Assembly: GCA_037783545.1 (NCBI GenBank)
Contig: JBBELK010000835.1
Span: 62,001 to 126,000, forward strand
Reading direction: 5' to 3'
DNA from: Henricia sp. BOLD:AAB3569
Taxonomy: Eukaryota; Echinodermata; Asteroidea; Spinulosida; Echinasteridae
DNA: 64,000 bases
Both the position numbers and the translations under genes were made by a program. This document shows, piece after piece, positions 51,888-60,296 of the stretch. The notes beneath the pieces were generated by a model that worked only from the letters and a program-made list of their open reading frames with translations, made no database searches and was not told where the DNA came from. Position 1 is the stretch's first letter. Every line of letters starts with the position of its first letter.

Positions 51888-52840
51888 AAAAAAAAGAAAA
51901 GAAGGTAATCCAACTTCGAAAGTTTGCTTTGACCAGACTGTACATTTGCCAGTAAAAAGCATGGCACCATCTTAAAGCAGAGGGTATGGGCTTTCCACTG
52001 ATACCTTGGTTACCTTCCTAGGGTCACGCATCACTGAGCTAAATTTTCTTTAAATTGAGATGGAAAATAGGGGTTGGTTCACTTTCATGTTGAACAAAAT
52101 TGATACAAAAAATTTCACAAAATGACACAATCTTATTCATTGATTGGATTTTATTCATTCACACTTTCCAACACATTCAACCACACACATCTGATTTTTG
52201 TGTTATTCACCACATCCCCTCAACGTGTCCACCTCCTCTCTCCAAAGTTTACATCAGCGGCGCATGTCGTTCACAGCATTCCGTTATCTGTAGCGGGCGC
52301 AAGATGGTGCACCAGCGCACCGTCTCATTGCTGTTCGATATCGTCTTCAATAACTTTCATGAGCGAGTGATTGCCACAAATCACCCCTTCGAGTGGCCCC
52401 CAGGTCACCAGACCTCACCCCTTGCGACTTCTTTAAAGGAATAAAGTTTTCACAACGCCTCCGCACAACATGCAGGATCTGCGCGTGACAGGCTTCAGCG
52501 AGAGGTGGACAGTTTGCAAAAGGATCCAGACACCGTGAGACATGTGGAGGATCGTGGTGAACACAACAATCAGAATCATGTGTTGGAAAGTGTGAATGAA
52601 TAAAATGAATAAGATTGTGTCATTTTTGTTCAATTTTGTTCAACATGATGAACCAACCACCATCTTCCACCTCAATTTCAAGACAATGGTGCTCAGTGAT
52701 GCGTAAACCTAGGAAGGTAACCAAGGCATCATTGGAAAGCCCTCTGCTTTAAGATAGTGCAATTTTGTTTACTGACAAACATATAGTCTGGTCAAAACTA
52801 TACCTTTCAAACTTGGATTACTTTTGTTTGTAACACCCTG
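51888..52840 (+). mobile_element. Decayed Tc1/mariner-superfamily transposon with long terminal inverted repeats
   Basis: The left arm (about 51900-52180) is an inverted match of the right arm (about 52570-52838), sharing gaccagact, cttaaagcagagggctttcca, ccttggttaccttcctagg, acgcatcactgagc, tgttgaacaaaattga, tgacacaatcttattcatt and attcacactttccaacaca in order. The right end reads taacaccctg followed by TA, as in mariner-type termini. The left terminus has decayed into an A-rich run. Between the arms lies a transposase fragment. Arms of about 270 bp are long for this superfamily. Confidence 0.8.
52240..52560 (+). pseudogene. DDE transposase fragment (Tc1/mariner superfamily), degenerate
   Basis: The motif QDGAPAHR, typical around the second catalytic Asp of this family, is encoded at 52300-52323. 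In a neighbouring frame follows FNNFHERVIATNHPFEWPPG, the counterpart of the region leading to WPPRSPDLTPCDF. At that point the sequence reads HQTSPLATS, so the PDL Asp is lost. Downstream, KVFTTPPHNMQDLR and a DSLQKDPDTVRHVED-like patch match the C-terminal helices in other frames. The N-terminal DNA-binding part is missing. At least one frameshift and premature stops show that it is dead. Confidence 0.75.
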
Positions 52841-52842
52841 TA

Positions 52843-53360
52843 TACTGGCTGCAGTTATGCACGGTATCAACAGTAGATTGGTTCCCGATCCCATCGCTTA
52901 TTGCGAAAATATAGGGATCGGTAATAGAGTTGCCGCTTATACAACTCTATGGGATCGGTAAAGGGGCAGCCATGACGGGCAGAATTCTGCCCGGTCAGCG
53001 ATATTTTTTCCGTACCGCTGTTTAGCGAACATTGCTTCCGATTGGTTTAACCCCTATGCATATGTTGCATACTGATGTGTTTTGTCGATAACTACCTCAA
53101 CATAACCCCACACCATACCACACTCTTTTCTCAATTAATAGTGAAAACAATTAATACGACTCAAAGGAGATTCGAACCTGCAATCTCTCGATTGATAGTA
53201 CTACATCTTAACCACTAAACTACCAAACCACTAGTGGTTTCTTTCTTATATCCTTTTATTTAATAACTCTTGAAGGCGCTATATAGAAAATATGAATATT
53301 TATTTACAATGCACCTCGATGAAGCCCCATAGCGAATATGTGGTACGGAAAAAAATATCG
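52843..53360. repeat. Inverted-repeat region with several palindromes
   Basis: An 18-bp perfect palindrome, cgggcagaattctgcccg, lies at 52976-52993. Arms at 52999-53016 (cgatattttttccgtacc) and 53342-53360 are inverted with one extra A. A smaller stem, atagagttg/caactctat, lies at 52924-52950 between two gggatcggta phrases. The tRNA-like SINE head lies between the long arms. The ensemble looks like a fold-back element that received a SINE, or a composite SINE. Confidence 0.55.
53155..53229 (-). other. tRNA-like sequence, probable SINE head
   Basis: Read on the minus strand, tagtttagtggttaaga fits an RNA polymerase III A box and ggttcgaatctcc fits a B box, at normal tRNA spacing. The T-stem pairs poorly (gcagg against ctcct) and the acceptor stem is not convincing, so this is a tRNA-derived repeat or pseudogene and not a working tRNA. 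Its 5' side runs into a 16-bp palindrome, aaaccactagtggttt, at 53225-53240. Confidence 0.6.
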
Positions 53361-53374
53361 CGCCCGGTCACGTG

Positions 53375-53397
53375 ATTATTATTATTATTATTATTTT
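53375..53397. repeat. ATT microsatellite
   Basis: About seven consecutive att triplets followed by a T-run, directly after the right arm of the inverted repeat. Confidence 0.9.
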
Positions 53398-53435
53398 TTA
53401 GTAAGTGCGCATATTTTGCATTGACATTTGTAACC

Positions 53436-53970
53436 AAGCCGTGCGTGTCGAACATATCCAAAAGTCACTAAAGTACATTGCCTAAATCAAAGGGCTTCGC
53501 AAATTTGTAAATATATAACACAATGCGCACGCGCAAAGACGACCAATCACCAATAAACAGAAGCGCCCTTTACCTGTCCCTATATTCTCCTATGTGGACG
53601 GGAACCAGTCTACTATCAATATTTTTTGCCAAACCCAGTGCGTGTCGAACATAGCCATATGTAAATGCCTAAAGCAAAGGGCTTCCCCCAATTTATATAA
53701 AGTACACAATGCACACACGCAAAAGACGACCAATCGCAGATCAAGATGAAGTGCCCTTTAACAGTCCTCATATTCATTCGTCGTATGTGGAATATGTGCA
53801 CAGAAACCAGTGTTGCGCGCTTTGAAAATTAACGGTTATGAGATGCAACCAATAGCTGCCCTTTTAGAAATAAATGCATGATGTCATGTTAACTTTTTAG
53901 ACGTGACGGCTACTGGTCCTCATATTCGTGTTCGTCGAATGTGGAATATGAGGTACGGGAGCCAGTCTAT
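53436..53970. repeat. Diverged tandem repeat of about 198 bp, two copies and a partial third
   Basis: The phrase gtgcgtgtcgaacata occurs at 53441 and 53639. Both copies continue with gcctaaa-caaagggctt, acacaatgc-cac-cgcaaa, gacgaccaatc and gtgcccttta or gcgcccttta. The tail (tcctcatattc-gt-cgt-gaatgtggaatatg) recurs once more near 53910-53960. Confidence 0.75.
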
Positions 53971-53985
53971 GCAAACCAGTCCATA

Positions 53986-54240
53986 GTAACCTGATTTCCA
54001 CACACACAAATAATGTAACCAGTGGCGAACGCTGACAAGTTTGCGTGAGTGGAACGCAGCCCATATTTGGCCTATTTGAAGTACGCTAGATAAATACCCA
54101 CTGATAAAAATGATAATTAGACAAACTTCGAAACAAAAAGTAAAAATAAAAAATATTCTAAACTCTTTTAGGACATGACGCTATGTATACAAATATTATT
54201 TGTGACCAGTGAATTTCCTCACAACCCAAAGACAGCCATG
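53986..54240 (+). mobile_element. Dispersed repeat, copy B
   Basis: Shares its landmarks in the same order as copy A at 49422-50010 but lacks the fold-back there. It passes directly into the large hairpin at 54281-54463. Confidence 0.6.
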
Positions 54241-54280
54241 TCTGCACATTTTCCCTCTGCATACTATACAGGGACAAATA

Positions 54281-54463
54281 CTATACAAATATTGACTGCT
54301 CATGAGGGTGATGGTGCAAACTATCGTCCCGAGGTGATCTTGAAACGGCAGTCCTGCTATTTTCCCTCGGCCTGCGGCCTCGGGAAAATAGCAGGACTGC
54401 CGTTTCAAGATCACCGAGGGGCGGTAGTTTGCATCATCACCCGAATAAAAGCAGTCAATATTT
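54281..54463. repeat. Large near-perfect hairpin, arms of about 90 bp
   Basis: The arm containing aaatattgactgct, gggtgatg-tgcaaacta, ggtgatcttgaaacggcagt and cctgctattttccc is repeated in inverse order around a centre near 54374. Mismatches and small indels are few, and the inner 50 bp are almost perfect. Both strands are therefore open and give similar peptides, an artefact of the palindrome. It may be a MITE. Confidence 0.85.
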
Positions 54464-54612
54464 GTTTTATATACCTCAGACATTGATTTTTTGTGTCAAA
54501 TGATTGGTATTTTCAGGACAAAATTCAGTTTTCAGAGAGCCAAGCCAAAGTACACATTGTCCGCGTGAACGCAAACACCATTGCTTCACGCGAACGCGTC
54601 TCCCGCGCGCTG

Positions 54613-54648
54613 GCACACGCTCGCGCGATGGCACACGCTCGCGCGATG
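54613..54648. repeat. 18-bp tandem duplication
   Basis: gcacacgctcgcgcgatg occurs twice in a row at 54613-54630 and 54631-54648, with a partial gcgcgctg before it. CpG-rich compared with the surroundings. Confidence 0.9.
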
Positions 54649-54721
54649 TCAAACAATAGTACTTGTTTCAGTTGCCCACTGAAATGGTTGAACTAATCTA
54701 TGTCGCGTGATTTGCGTTTAA

Positions 54722-54784
54722 CCAATCAGTGAACGAGAATTAATGTATGAGGTATATAAATGCAGCTAGAGCACTTTCCAGTCT
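54722..54784 (+). promoter_or_regulatory. Possible RNA polymerase II core promoter (CCAAT plus TATA)
   Basis: ccaatcag at 54722-54729 is followed 24 bases later by tatataaa at 54753-54760, and a pyrimidine-rich tttccagtctt sits about 25 bases after the TATA. The order and spacing fit a core promoter. No convincing coding exon follows: the first ATG, at about 54789, opens only 13 codons. It could also be chance or a transposon promoter. Confidence 0.25.
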
Positions 54785-55130
54785 TCACATGACTCGCAGA
54801 CAGGGCTATGTGCCAGCACCAATTTCTTAGTAAATTTGGGCTCGTTATTCTTGGGACAGGCCACTTGCGTACAAAATATGTTTAGAAACATTATATTTTC
54901 AGTGATCCTTATATTATCCATGTATAAAAAGGACTGGCTAATTTAACATCATTTACAGAAATGGAAGGATTTAAGGATTATAAATATATATGTTATTACA
55001 CTCAGACACTGATATGTCCAAAAATTGAGGTATATGGATGCTGGGAAAAAGATGCAGTTTGTTATTGTCTCGTTCTCAGACCCTCTTCCACAAGAAACAG
55101 TCCGCACTACACACAGAGGCGTATTTGTTA
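54785..55130. other. Interval without recognised features
   Basis: No repeat arm, RNA gene or coding motif was seen on either strand; the short minus-strand frames have no domain signature. Confidence 0.4.
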
Positions 55131-55945
55131 GGGTGGGTTCACACTTTTGCGTGTGAATTGGACGCACGACACTTTGAACAAAAAAAGGTGGTATGGAGGG
55201 AATCTGGAGTTAAACGATGCACTAAAAAAATCACAAAAACGTTTTCTGCCCATTGTGAGTGCCCCATTGTGAGTGCCCAATTGTGAGTGCCCCATTGTGA
55301 GTGCCCCATTGTGAGTGCCCCATTGTGAGTGCCCCATTGTGAGTGCCTCGCTGTGAGTGCCCCATTGTGAGTGCCTCGCTGTGAGTGCCCCATTGTGAGT
55401 GCCCCGCTGTGAGTGCCTCGCTGTGAGTGCCTCGCTGTGAGTGCCTCGTTGTGAGTGCCTCGTTGTGAGTGCCTCGTTGTGAGTGCCTCGTTGTGAGTGC
55501 CCCGTTGTGAGTGCCCCATGGTCAGTTCCCCATGGTCAGGGCCCCATGGTCAGTGCCCCATGTTCAGCGCCCCATTGTGAGGGCCCCATTGTGAGGGCCC
55601 CATTGTGAGTGCCCCATGGTCAGTGCCCCATTATGAGTGCCCCATGGTCAGTGCCCCATTGTGAGTGCCCCATTGTGAGTGACCCATGGTCAGTGCCCCA
55701 TTGTGAGTGCCCCATGGTCAGTGCCCCATGTTCAGTGCCCCATTGTGAGTGCCCCATGGTCAGTGCCCCATGTTCAGTGCCCCATTGTGAGTGCCCTATG
55801 GTCAGTGCCGCATTGTGAGTGCTTCATTGTGAGTGCCTCATGGTCAGTGCCCCATTATGAGTGCCTCATTTCACTCCAAATTCTCTCCAAATCGCTTTTT
55901 CTGAGAGCGACGCACCTTGCATTTACACGCAAAAAAGCCGGATGT
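55131..55945. mobile_element. Inverted-repeat element containing a minisatellite
   Basis: The left side, ttttgcgtgtgaattg then gacgcacgac (from 55145), is matched inversely on the right by cgacgcacc then ttgcatttacacgcaaaa (55908-55934). The outer parts, gggtgggttcacac and ccggatgttaatc, pair only loosely. The 14-bp minisatellite fills nearly all of the interior. An element that acquired or grew an internal minisatellite is the simplest reading. Confidence 0.5.
55249..55870. repeat. 14-bp minisatellite, about 44 units in two subfamilies
   Basis: The basic unit is attgtgagtgcccc. From 55251 to about 55510 units alternate between ccattgtgagtgcc and cgctgtgagtgcct or cgttgtgagtgcct. From about 55515 on, ccatggtcagtgcc and ccatgttcagtgcc units alternate with the first type, giving a 28- to 42-bp higher period. 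Three units make 42 bp or 14 codons, which explains the repetitive minus-strand frame of 126 codons; it is not evidence for a protein. Confidence 0.95.
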
Positions 55946-56087
55946 TAATCTATCCTTATGAACATTAATGATTGCTGGCAACATGACAAACTTTGCTGAC
56001 TGCTCTTACTTAAGTGGATTGGCAAGAACCTCGTAGAAAATATCAAAATCTTTAAAATAATTCACAATTCAGGCATTGTGTAAAAAA
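55946..56087. other. Short interval without recognised features
   Basis: AT-rich, unique-looking sequence between the minisatellite element and the next inverted repeat. Confidence 0.4.
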
Positions 56088-56289
56088 CAAAAACCTGTCC
56101 TACTTTTAATTTTGATTAACCTTGTCATTTTCCAACGTATTTAAACCAAAATTACACATAATGTAAACAAGGCCTGACAAATTTAACTGAGTGAGTTTCA
56201 TCAGTTTTGTCCAAGAGGGTGAGATTTAATGGCCATACGCAAAAAAAGTCAATTTCAGAATTTGCCACTTTCGACTTTGCCTCCTTCAA

Positions 56290-57073
56290 TGTCAGTACAT
56301 CACTGGTGGAATGTGTGCTGCAGCCGAAAGCTTATGAAGAAAGGTAGGATCACTCCAGATGTTATTGCAAACCATCTCGATCGCTTCGAGCATTTCATCA
56401 GGAGGTACAAAGGGACCTTGGACATATATAGCACATACGGTCATAGAGAGTGCTTTCATTCATGACTGCGTAGTCCAGAAAACAGGACAAAGATAAACTC
56501 AAAAGGGTTGTGAAACAAGCTTCCAAGATTGTGGGTGTTACTAAAAATTTGGATAAAGTCTGCAGAGAGAGGGTTTTATGTAACGCTTTAAAGGTGGTGG
56601 AAAATAAGCAGCATCCTCTCAATGTATATTACCGATTGATTCGTAGTGGCAAAAGATTTCAGTCGGTAAAAGCAAAAACAAACAGGTACTACAGTTTATC
56701 TGTCCCTTTTTCTGTACGAATCATGAATGACCAGCATCGGTGCTAATATTTTTAATCTCTAAGCCAGATCAGTAGTAATGCAGCTAAAAGTATTATTTAA
56801 AGGGGTGCAGTTTGCGTGGGTATTTTTGATATAAGAGTGTTGTGTGGGAGGACTCGCGCAACTGTTGGGCTTTTTGAAAAGTCATGGGATGTGTACATGG
56901 ATAACGTAATTGGTGGTGGTATTGGTGGTGGTATTGGTGGTGGTATTTATTTGCATTCTAATTTGTTTATTTAAATACTGGAATTAAGTATCCATTGGTT
57001 TGTGTGTTGCATGTAACGAGACAAATTTCCTGGAAAGGACCAATAAATTGAAATTGAAACTGAAATTGAAATA
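56290..57073 (+). mobile_element. 5'-truncated LINE, 3' end with tail
   Basis: A degenerate reverse-transcriptase C-terminal region is followed by about 300 bp of 3' untranslated sequence. The latter has a ggtggtatt minisatellite at about 56909-56947, the AATAAA signal at 57042-57047 and a short ttgaaa microsatellite tail to 57073. A short-repeat tail after aataaa is common in CR1/L2-type non-LTR elements. Strand and end are clear; the exact 5' truncation point is not. Confidence 0.65.
56510..56746 (+). pseudogene. LINE ORF2 C-terminal fragment
   Basis: The frame reads ASKIVGV near its start, then HPLNVYYRLIRSGKRFQ and TNRYYSLSVPFSVRIMN at its end. This is the pattern of the last segment of many metazoan LINE polyproteins (ASKIIG, HPL--F--LPSGRR, TNR--SFVP-AI-LLN), which lies C-terminal to the reverse transcriptase domain. 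It opens at a TTG and not an ATG, and the frames before it (56229-56465) are separated from it by stops and a frame change. No catalytic part is left. Confidence 0.7.
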
Positions 57074-57185
57074 GACAGTTTACTTGACGATGGCGTATGC
57101 CAAGTCCAAAGTGGCAAATTCTGAAATTTTTGTTTAAATCGACAAGGTTATTCAAGATTAAAAGTAGGACAGGTTTTTTTTTTTG

Positions 57186-57628
57186 ACTCGTAGTAGTTGT
57201 GTATACCAACCATGGTAGCATCACTCGAACCAAAGACAGAATAGACGATGTGCAATTAACACAATGCTAGCTGACTTGTGCAGACAGAGCTGTGCTTCGC
57301 CTATTCACATTATATGCCCCTGCAGAAAGAAATAAGGCAAAAAAGGAGAACAGTTTTAATACAAACAAAAAAGTAGATTATATTAGTTTCTTTACTGTAT
57401 GGAACCGTTCTGGATTTATGTCATCAGAGGGAGCCCATTTCTCTGAAGCTTTCTGATGAGAAATTAGCCCTTTGCTATGTTGTGCATGCTGCAGGCGTAA
57501 AGTACAGAATCAATTACCGTAGGAGAGAATGGAATTATAACGCAAGTTAAGAAACCTGTTGATTGCTAGGCAATAGGTGAGGTCACAATTGTGTGTGCGT
57601 TACATGTTAGCGTTAGTTTAACAGATCT
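57186..57628. other. Interval without recognised features
   Basis: Both strands were read; no coding motif, inverted repeat or RNA gene was identified. Confidence 0.4.
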
Positions 57629-57720
57629 GTTAACATGGCATTAATTTCGACCTCTAACTGAACGTCCAGGTTAACACCATGTTAACAGATATGTTAACAC
57701 GGTGTTAACACCATGTTAAT
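57629..57720. repeat. Cluster of GTTAAC motifs
   Basis: gttaac occurs at 57629, 57670, 57681, 57693 and 57703, with gttaat at 57715. The last five are spaced 10 to 12 bases apart, one helical turn, and alternate with accat and acggt spacers. It is a short degenerate tandem repeat of about 11 bp; the core is also an HNF1-like half-site. Confidence 0.7.
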
Positions 57721-57726
57721 TCTCTG

Positions 57727-57903
57727 CACTGTAACGGCAGTCCTTGCGGGACCCTCTGTGACATTGTCGTCCAGAAGCTTTGTGTAGGGATTGTGCCAGT
57801 CAGATTTTGTTTCATTACCAGTCAATCCTGTATACATTTTGATGAGCATGGATGCACCACTAATGAACAATACGGATGTCTGAAGAAATTCTTCTGAACT
57901 CAA
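57727..57903 (-). CDS. Possible exon of an unrecognised gene
   Basis: A minus-strand frame of about 60 residues includes SSEEFLQTSVLFISGASMLI, KMYTGLTGNETKSDWHNPYT and KLLDDNVTEGPARTAV. Its amino-acid composition is protein-like and its codons are less AT-rich than the surroundings. There is no ATG at the start; the open frame begins after tgtcggaaattg, and ag acceptor and gt donor dinucleotides exist near both ends but are not strong. I do not recognise the family. A chance frame cannot be excluded. Confidence 0.25.
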
Positions 57904-57986
57904 TTTCCGACATGCAATTGCATAACAATGTAACTATAATTAATTGTGTTGCCACATTTAGAGTCTTTCCCAAACACCCTGAGTAA

Positions 57987-58112
57987 AAACAAAACTTCAT
58001 TGATGTGAACAAGAAACTCATTGTTGAGGAAATTGTTTTTCATCCAAAATACAACAGTGATTTATTCTAGGGCCGACTGACTTATTCGAACAAAGTAGCT
58101 CCAATAGTAATT
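57987..58112 (+). pseudogene. Fragment resembling an S1 (trypsin-like) serine protease
   Basis: The plus frame reads FIDVNKKLIVEEIVFHPKYN then SDLF, a stop at 58068, and in the same frame GRLTYSNKVAPIVI before another stop at 58113. The pattern V-K-IVxHPKYN followed by LxYSNKVAPI is that of trypsin-like proteases between the catalytic His and the segment after the catalytic Asp. The DIALL block with the Asp is missing and is replaced by the stop, and there is another stop just upstream at 57984. It looks like a relic of one exon. The match is short and made from memory of the family. Confidence 0.35.
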
Positions 58113-58914
58113 TGACATATTTTCAGTTTATGATGAGGGTCCTGTAAAAGGGATCTCCGAAAACCTATTTTGTTTGGTTTTTAGCCCGAAACCAGCGTGA
58201 TCTACGTGTCTCCTAAACAGCCCTAAAAGCACACGTCACGGTGTCACTTAGGCTCTTTAAGCAGAGTGGTGCATTATTCTTCAGCAGCTGTTATGAAGGA
58301 TGTTACAGGATGTTCTTTTTTTCTTCTTTTTTCCCCTCTCTTTCTCTTTAACCATTAATTTGCATATAAAAATATTCCAGAATCCGTGCGTGACATGCTC
58401 ATAAATATTCACGAGTTGCCTTGATTAAGTTAACATGGTTTCAAACAGCAGTAGCACTAACATTTCGTCGCCGTCGCAAAATTAACAACATCTTAAACAA
58501 CATCCTAAAAATCTGACGTGGTGCAGAAATACAATTTTTTAAACTTTGTCCAATATGCAAATTTGACTGAAAATTGTGCGGAGAACTTTTAGCATAGCAA
58601 TGAATATGCATTACTTTGCCTTCAGAAAGTAGACTCATAGGGGTTAGAACGAAACTCATTGTTCAGCTTTCTTTTGTATTACACCTTATGGCCTACTCCA
58701 TTTGAAAGTGAAGAATTATAGGTGCCTGCCATTATGCAAATGTTACACGCAAAATGCTAATTAAACGCTTATAAGTGCGATAGCTGTAGTATAACATGTC
58801 TTACCGACATTGCAATAGAGACATTTTTGTTAGTGAGATGAAATTGGTTCAACTGTACTTGAAATACTTTACGGGTTGGAATTTTGCAAGAGTGGAGGAT
58901 CGGAATAGTCACCA
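58113..58914. other. Interval without recognised features
   Basis: AT-rich, unique-looking sequence with a T- and C-rich patch near 58315-58350. No coding motif, RNA gene or inverted repeat stood out. Confidence 0.4.
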
Positions 58915-58979
58915 CAATGAACAGCATTGGATCCTGCTGTGTTGAGTGATGCTCAACACATACAGCAGGATGTTCATTG
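58915..58979. ncRNA. Pre-miRNA-sized hairpin
   Basis: A 65-base stem-loop: caatgaaca pairs with tgttcattg, atcctgctg with cagcaggat, and tgtgttgag with ctcaacaca around the loop tgatg. A seven-base bulge on the 5' arm (gcattgg) and a two- to four-base bulge on the 3' arm interrupt the stem. Size and shape fit a microRNA precursor, but the sequence is not one I recognise and a fold-back transposon remnant is equally possible. Confidence 0.3.
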
Positions 58980-59077
58980 TTTATTATAGCGAATATACAC
59001 TCGAAAGTAAAGAAAGCATGCAACTTGGAAAGTGAATATAGACGGTTACTTTGGTTGTAGTAAGTCAATCACAATTT

Positions 59078-59492
59078 ATTGCTTTCCGTGACGTAGAACA
59101 TCCGGGAATGTTTGGTGGTCAACGACCACGCGCGTACACGAGCGCGCCAATAGACGCACATGAACACGGGTAAAATTACTCACCAGCGTATTTTCATTCA
59201 AAGATGCCGCACCCACGCGCTGCGATACGTTCAAATTATTGAGCATGCACTCAGCTTTCAAAAACGAAAGTGCTTCTACTTGATCGCGATATTTAGCCTG
59301 AAGAAATACGTTTTTATCTGTATCGATACAACAGCCATGGCGCAACAACATAAAGCAAGTTTAAGCAACAGAGGTAAGAGCAACCAATACGCTTTTCTTG
59401 CTCTTTTTGCCGGTTATCACTCGAGCCACGTGTGTCATAACGAATGACAACCAAAATGGTGAATGGAAGGCGTCACGTCACCGGAAAGCAAT
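59078..59492. mobile_element. CpG-rich TIR element, about 415 bp
   Basis: The left end attgctttccgtgacgt (59078-59094) is the inverse of acgtcaccggaaagcaat (59475-59492) apart from one inserted base. The interior is rich in CpG. It contains an ATG in good initiation context (acagccATGGcg, 59337-59339) opening 12 codons followed by the donor-like cagag/gtaaga at 59373/59374. No acceptor exon was identified, so this is treated as a repeat that may carry a promoter-like CpG core. Confidence 0.5.
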
Positions 59493-59679
59493 TAATAGAC
59501 CGATCCAGTAAGCTCCGCCCATTTAGAAATTGCCTAGCAACATGCCACACATGTGAGGCACGTGTGCAGTAGAGTCGCGTGGCCGCGCCGTGCGTCAGCG
59601 TCCGCGCCCTGGTCAGCGCGTATTGAAACACGCACACGCACACAGAAACTGCACGCTCGAAAGCAAAATGTGCACTTAA

Positions 59680-60245
59680 AGGGCCTGTGACATGCTAAAC
59701 AACTTTGTGCCTAGCTTTGCTTCATAATGACGGATTACTTGTTCAGCAAGACATACTATTGTTCGTTTGGATGTAAAATCAATAAAAGGTGGCCTTTTTC
59801 AACTTTGAAGATTTCACTGCAATAAATCACAGACAGAGGGCGCTGTTTTGAGTGCATCACATAAGGAAGACAGAAGGGAAAAGTTAAGAAAAAACATAAG
59901 ACTTCAAGTTGGACTTGTGGCAAATTGCTGCAGTTTCTAACTGGGTCATGGCTTACAGCAGGCAACATGTAAAACAAACTCAAACAGCCATGGATTACAA
60001 AAGTTTCAGGAAAACTGAGAAAAAAGTGGAATCTTTTGTGCACAGTTGAATGTGATTTTTCTGTGTTTGCCTCTTGTGACATAGTGACCTTGGTCAAGAA
60101 TATGCATATTTGCATTAGCATAAAAACAAAAAACCTTTGTTTTAACCCCTAAAACAAGCTCCAAATAGGATTGTTATGACTTTAACTGAGTAGAGTGGTT
60201 TTAAAGCACAGATTTCATTGATAAAAATCCTAAATAAGGGGCCCT
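59680..60245. mobile_element. TTAA-flanked repeat, copy B, uninterrupted
   Basis: TTAA at 59676-59679 and 60246-60249 bounds a 566-bp element beginning AGGGCCTGTGACATGC and ending GGGGCCCT. It is the uninterrupted counterpart of copy A at 50283-51881 and has an additional stretch near 59875-59970 not seen in that copy. It has no coding capacity that I recognise. Confidence 0.75.
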
Positions 60246-60296
60246 TTAAGTATCCAGTCGTATGCGTGCACGTACAACACGCCTGCAATACGCGTC

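Larger units (their letters stand above)
56088..57185. mobile_element. Inverted repeats flanking a LINE fragment
   Basis: The left arm has aaaacctgtcctactttta with ttgattaaccttgtc (56094-56135) and, after about 110 extra bases, aatttcagaatttgccacttt (56252-56275). The right arm carries the inverse of both blocks next to each other at about 57105-57180 (aaagtggcaaattctgaaa and gacaaggttattcaagatta-aaagtaggacaggt). Everything between, including a LINE 3' end, would sit in the loop. This could be a TIR element invaded by a LINE. Confidence 0.6.

Noticed and set aside
53155-53229. Functional tRNA gene on the minus strand
   Set aside because: A and B boxes are good, but the T-stem and acceptor stem do not pair properly, so only a tRNA-derived repeat is supported.
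54175-54486. Two overlapping frames of 103 and 95 codons on opposite strands with similar peptides
   Set aside because: The similarity is produced by the large hairpin at 54281-54463. Each strand reads the same arm.
55128-55948. Repetitive proteins (GHSQWGTHNGALT-type and VPHCECPMVSA-type) encoded on both strands
   Set aside because: They are translations of the 14-bp minisatellite, open in several frames on both strands.
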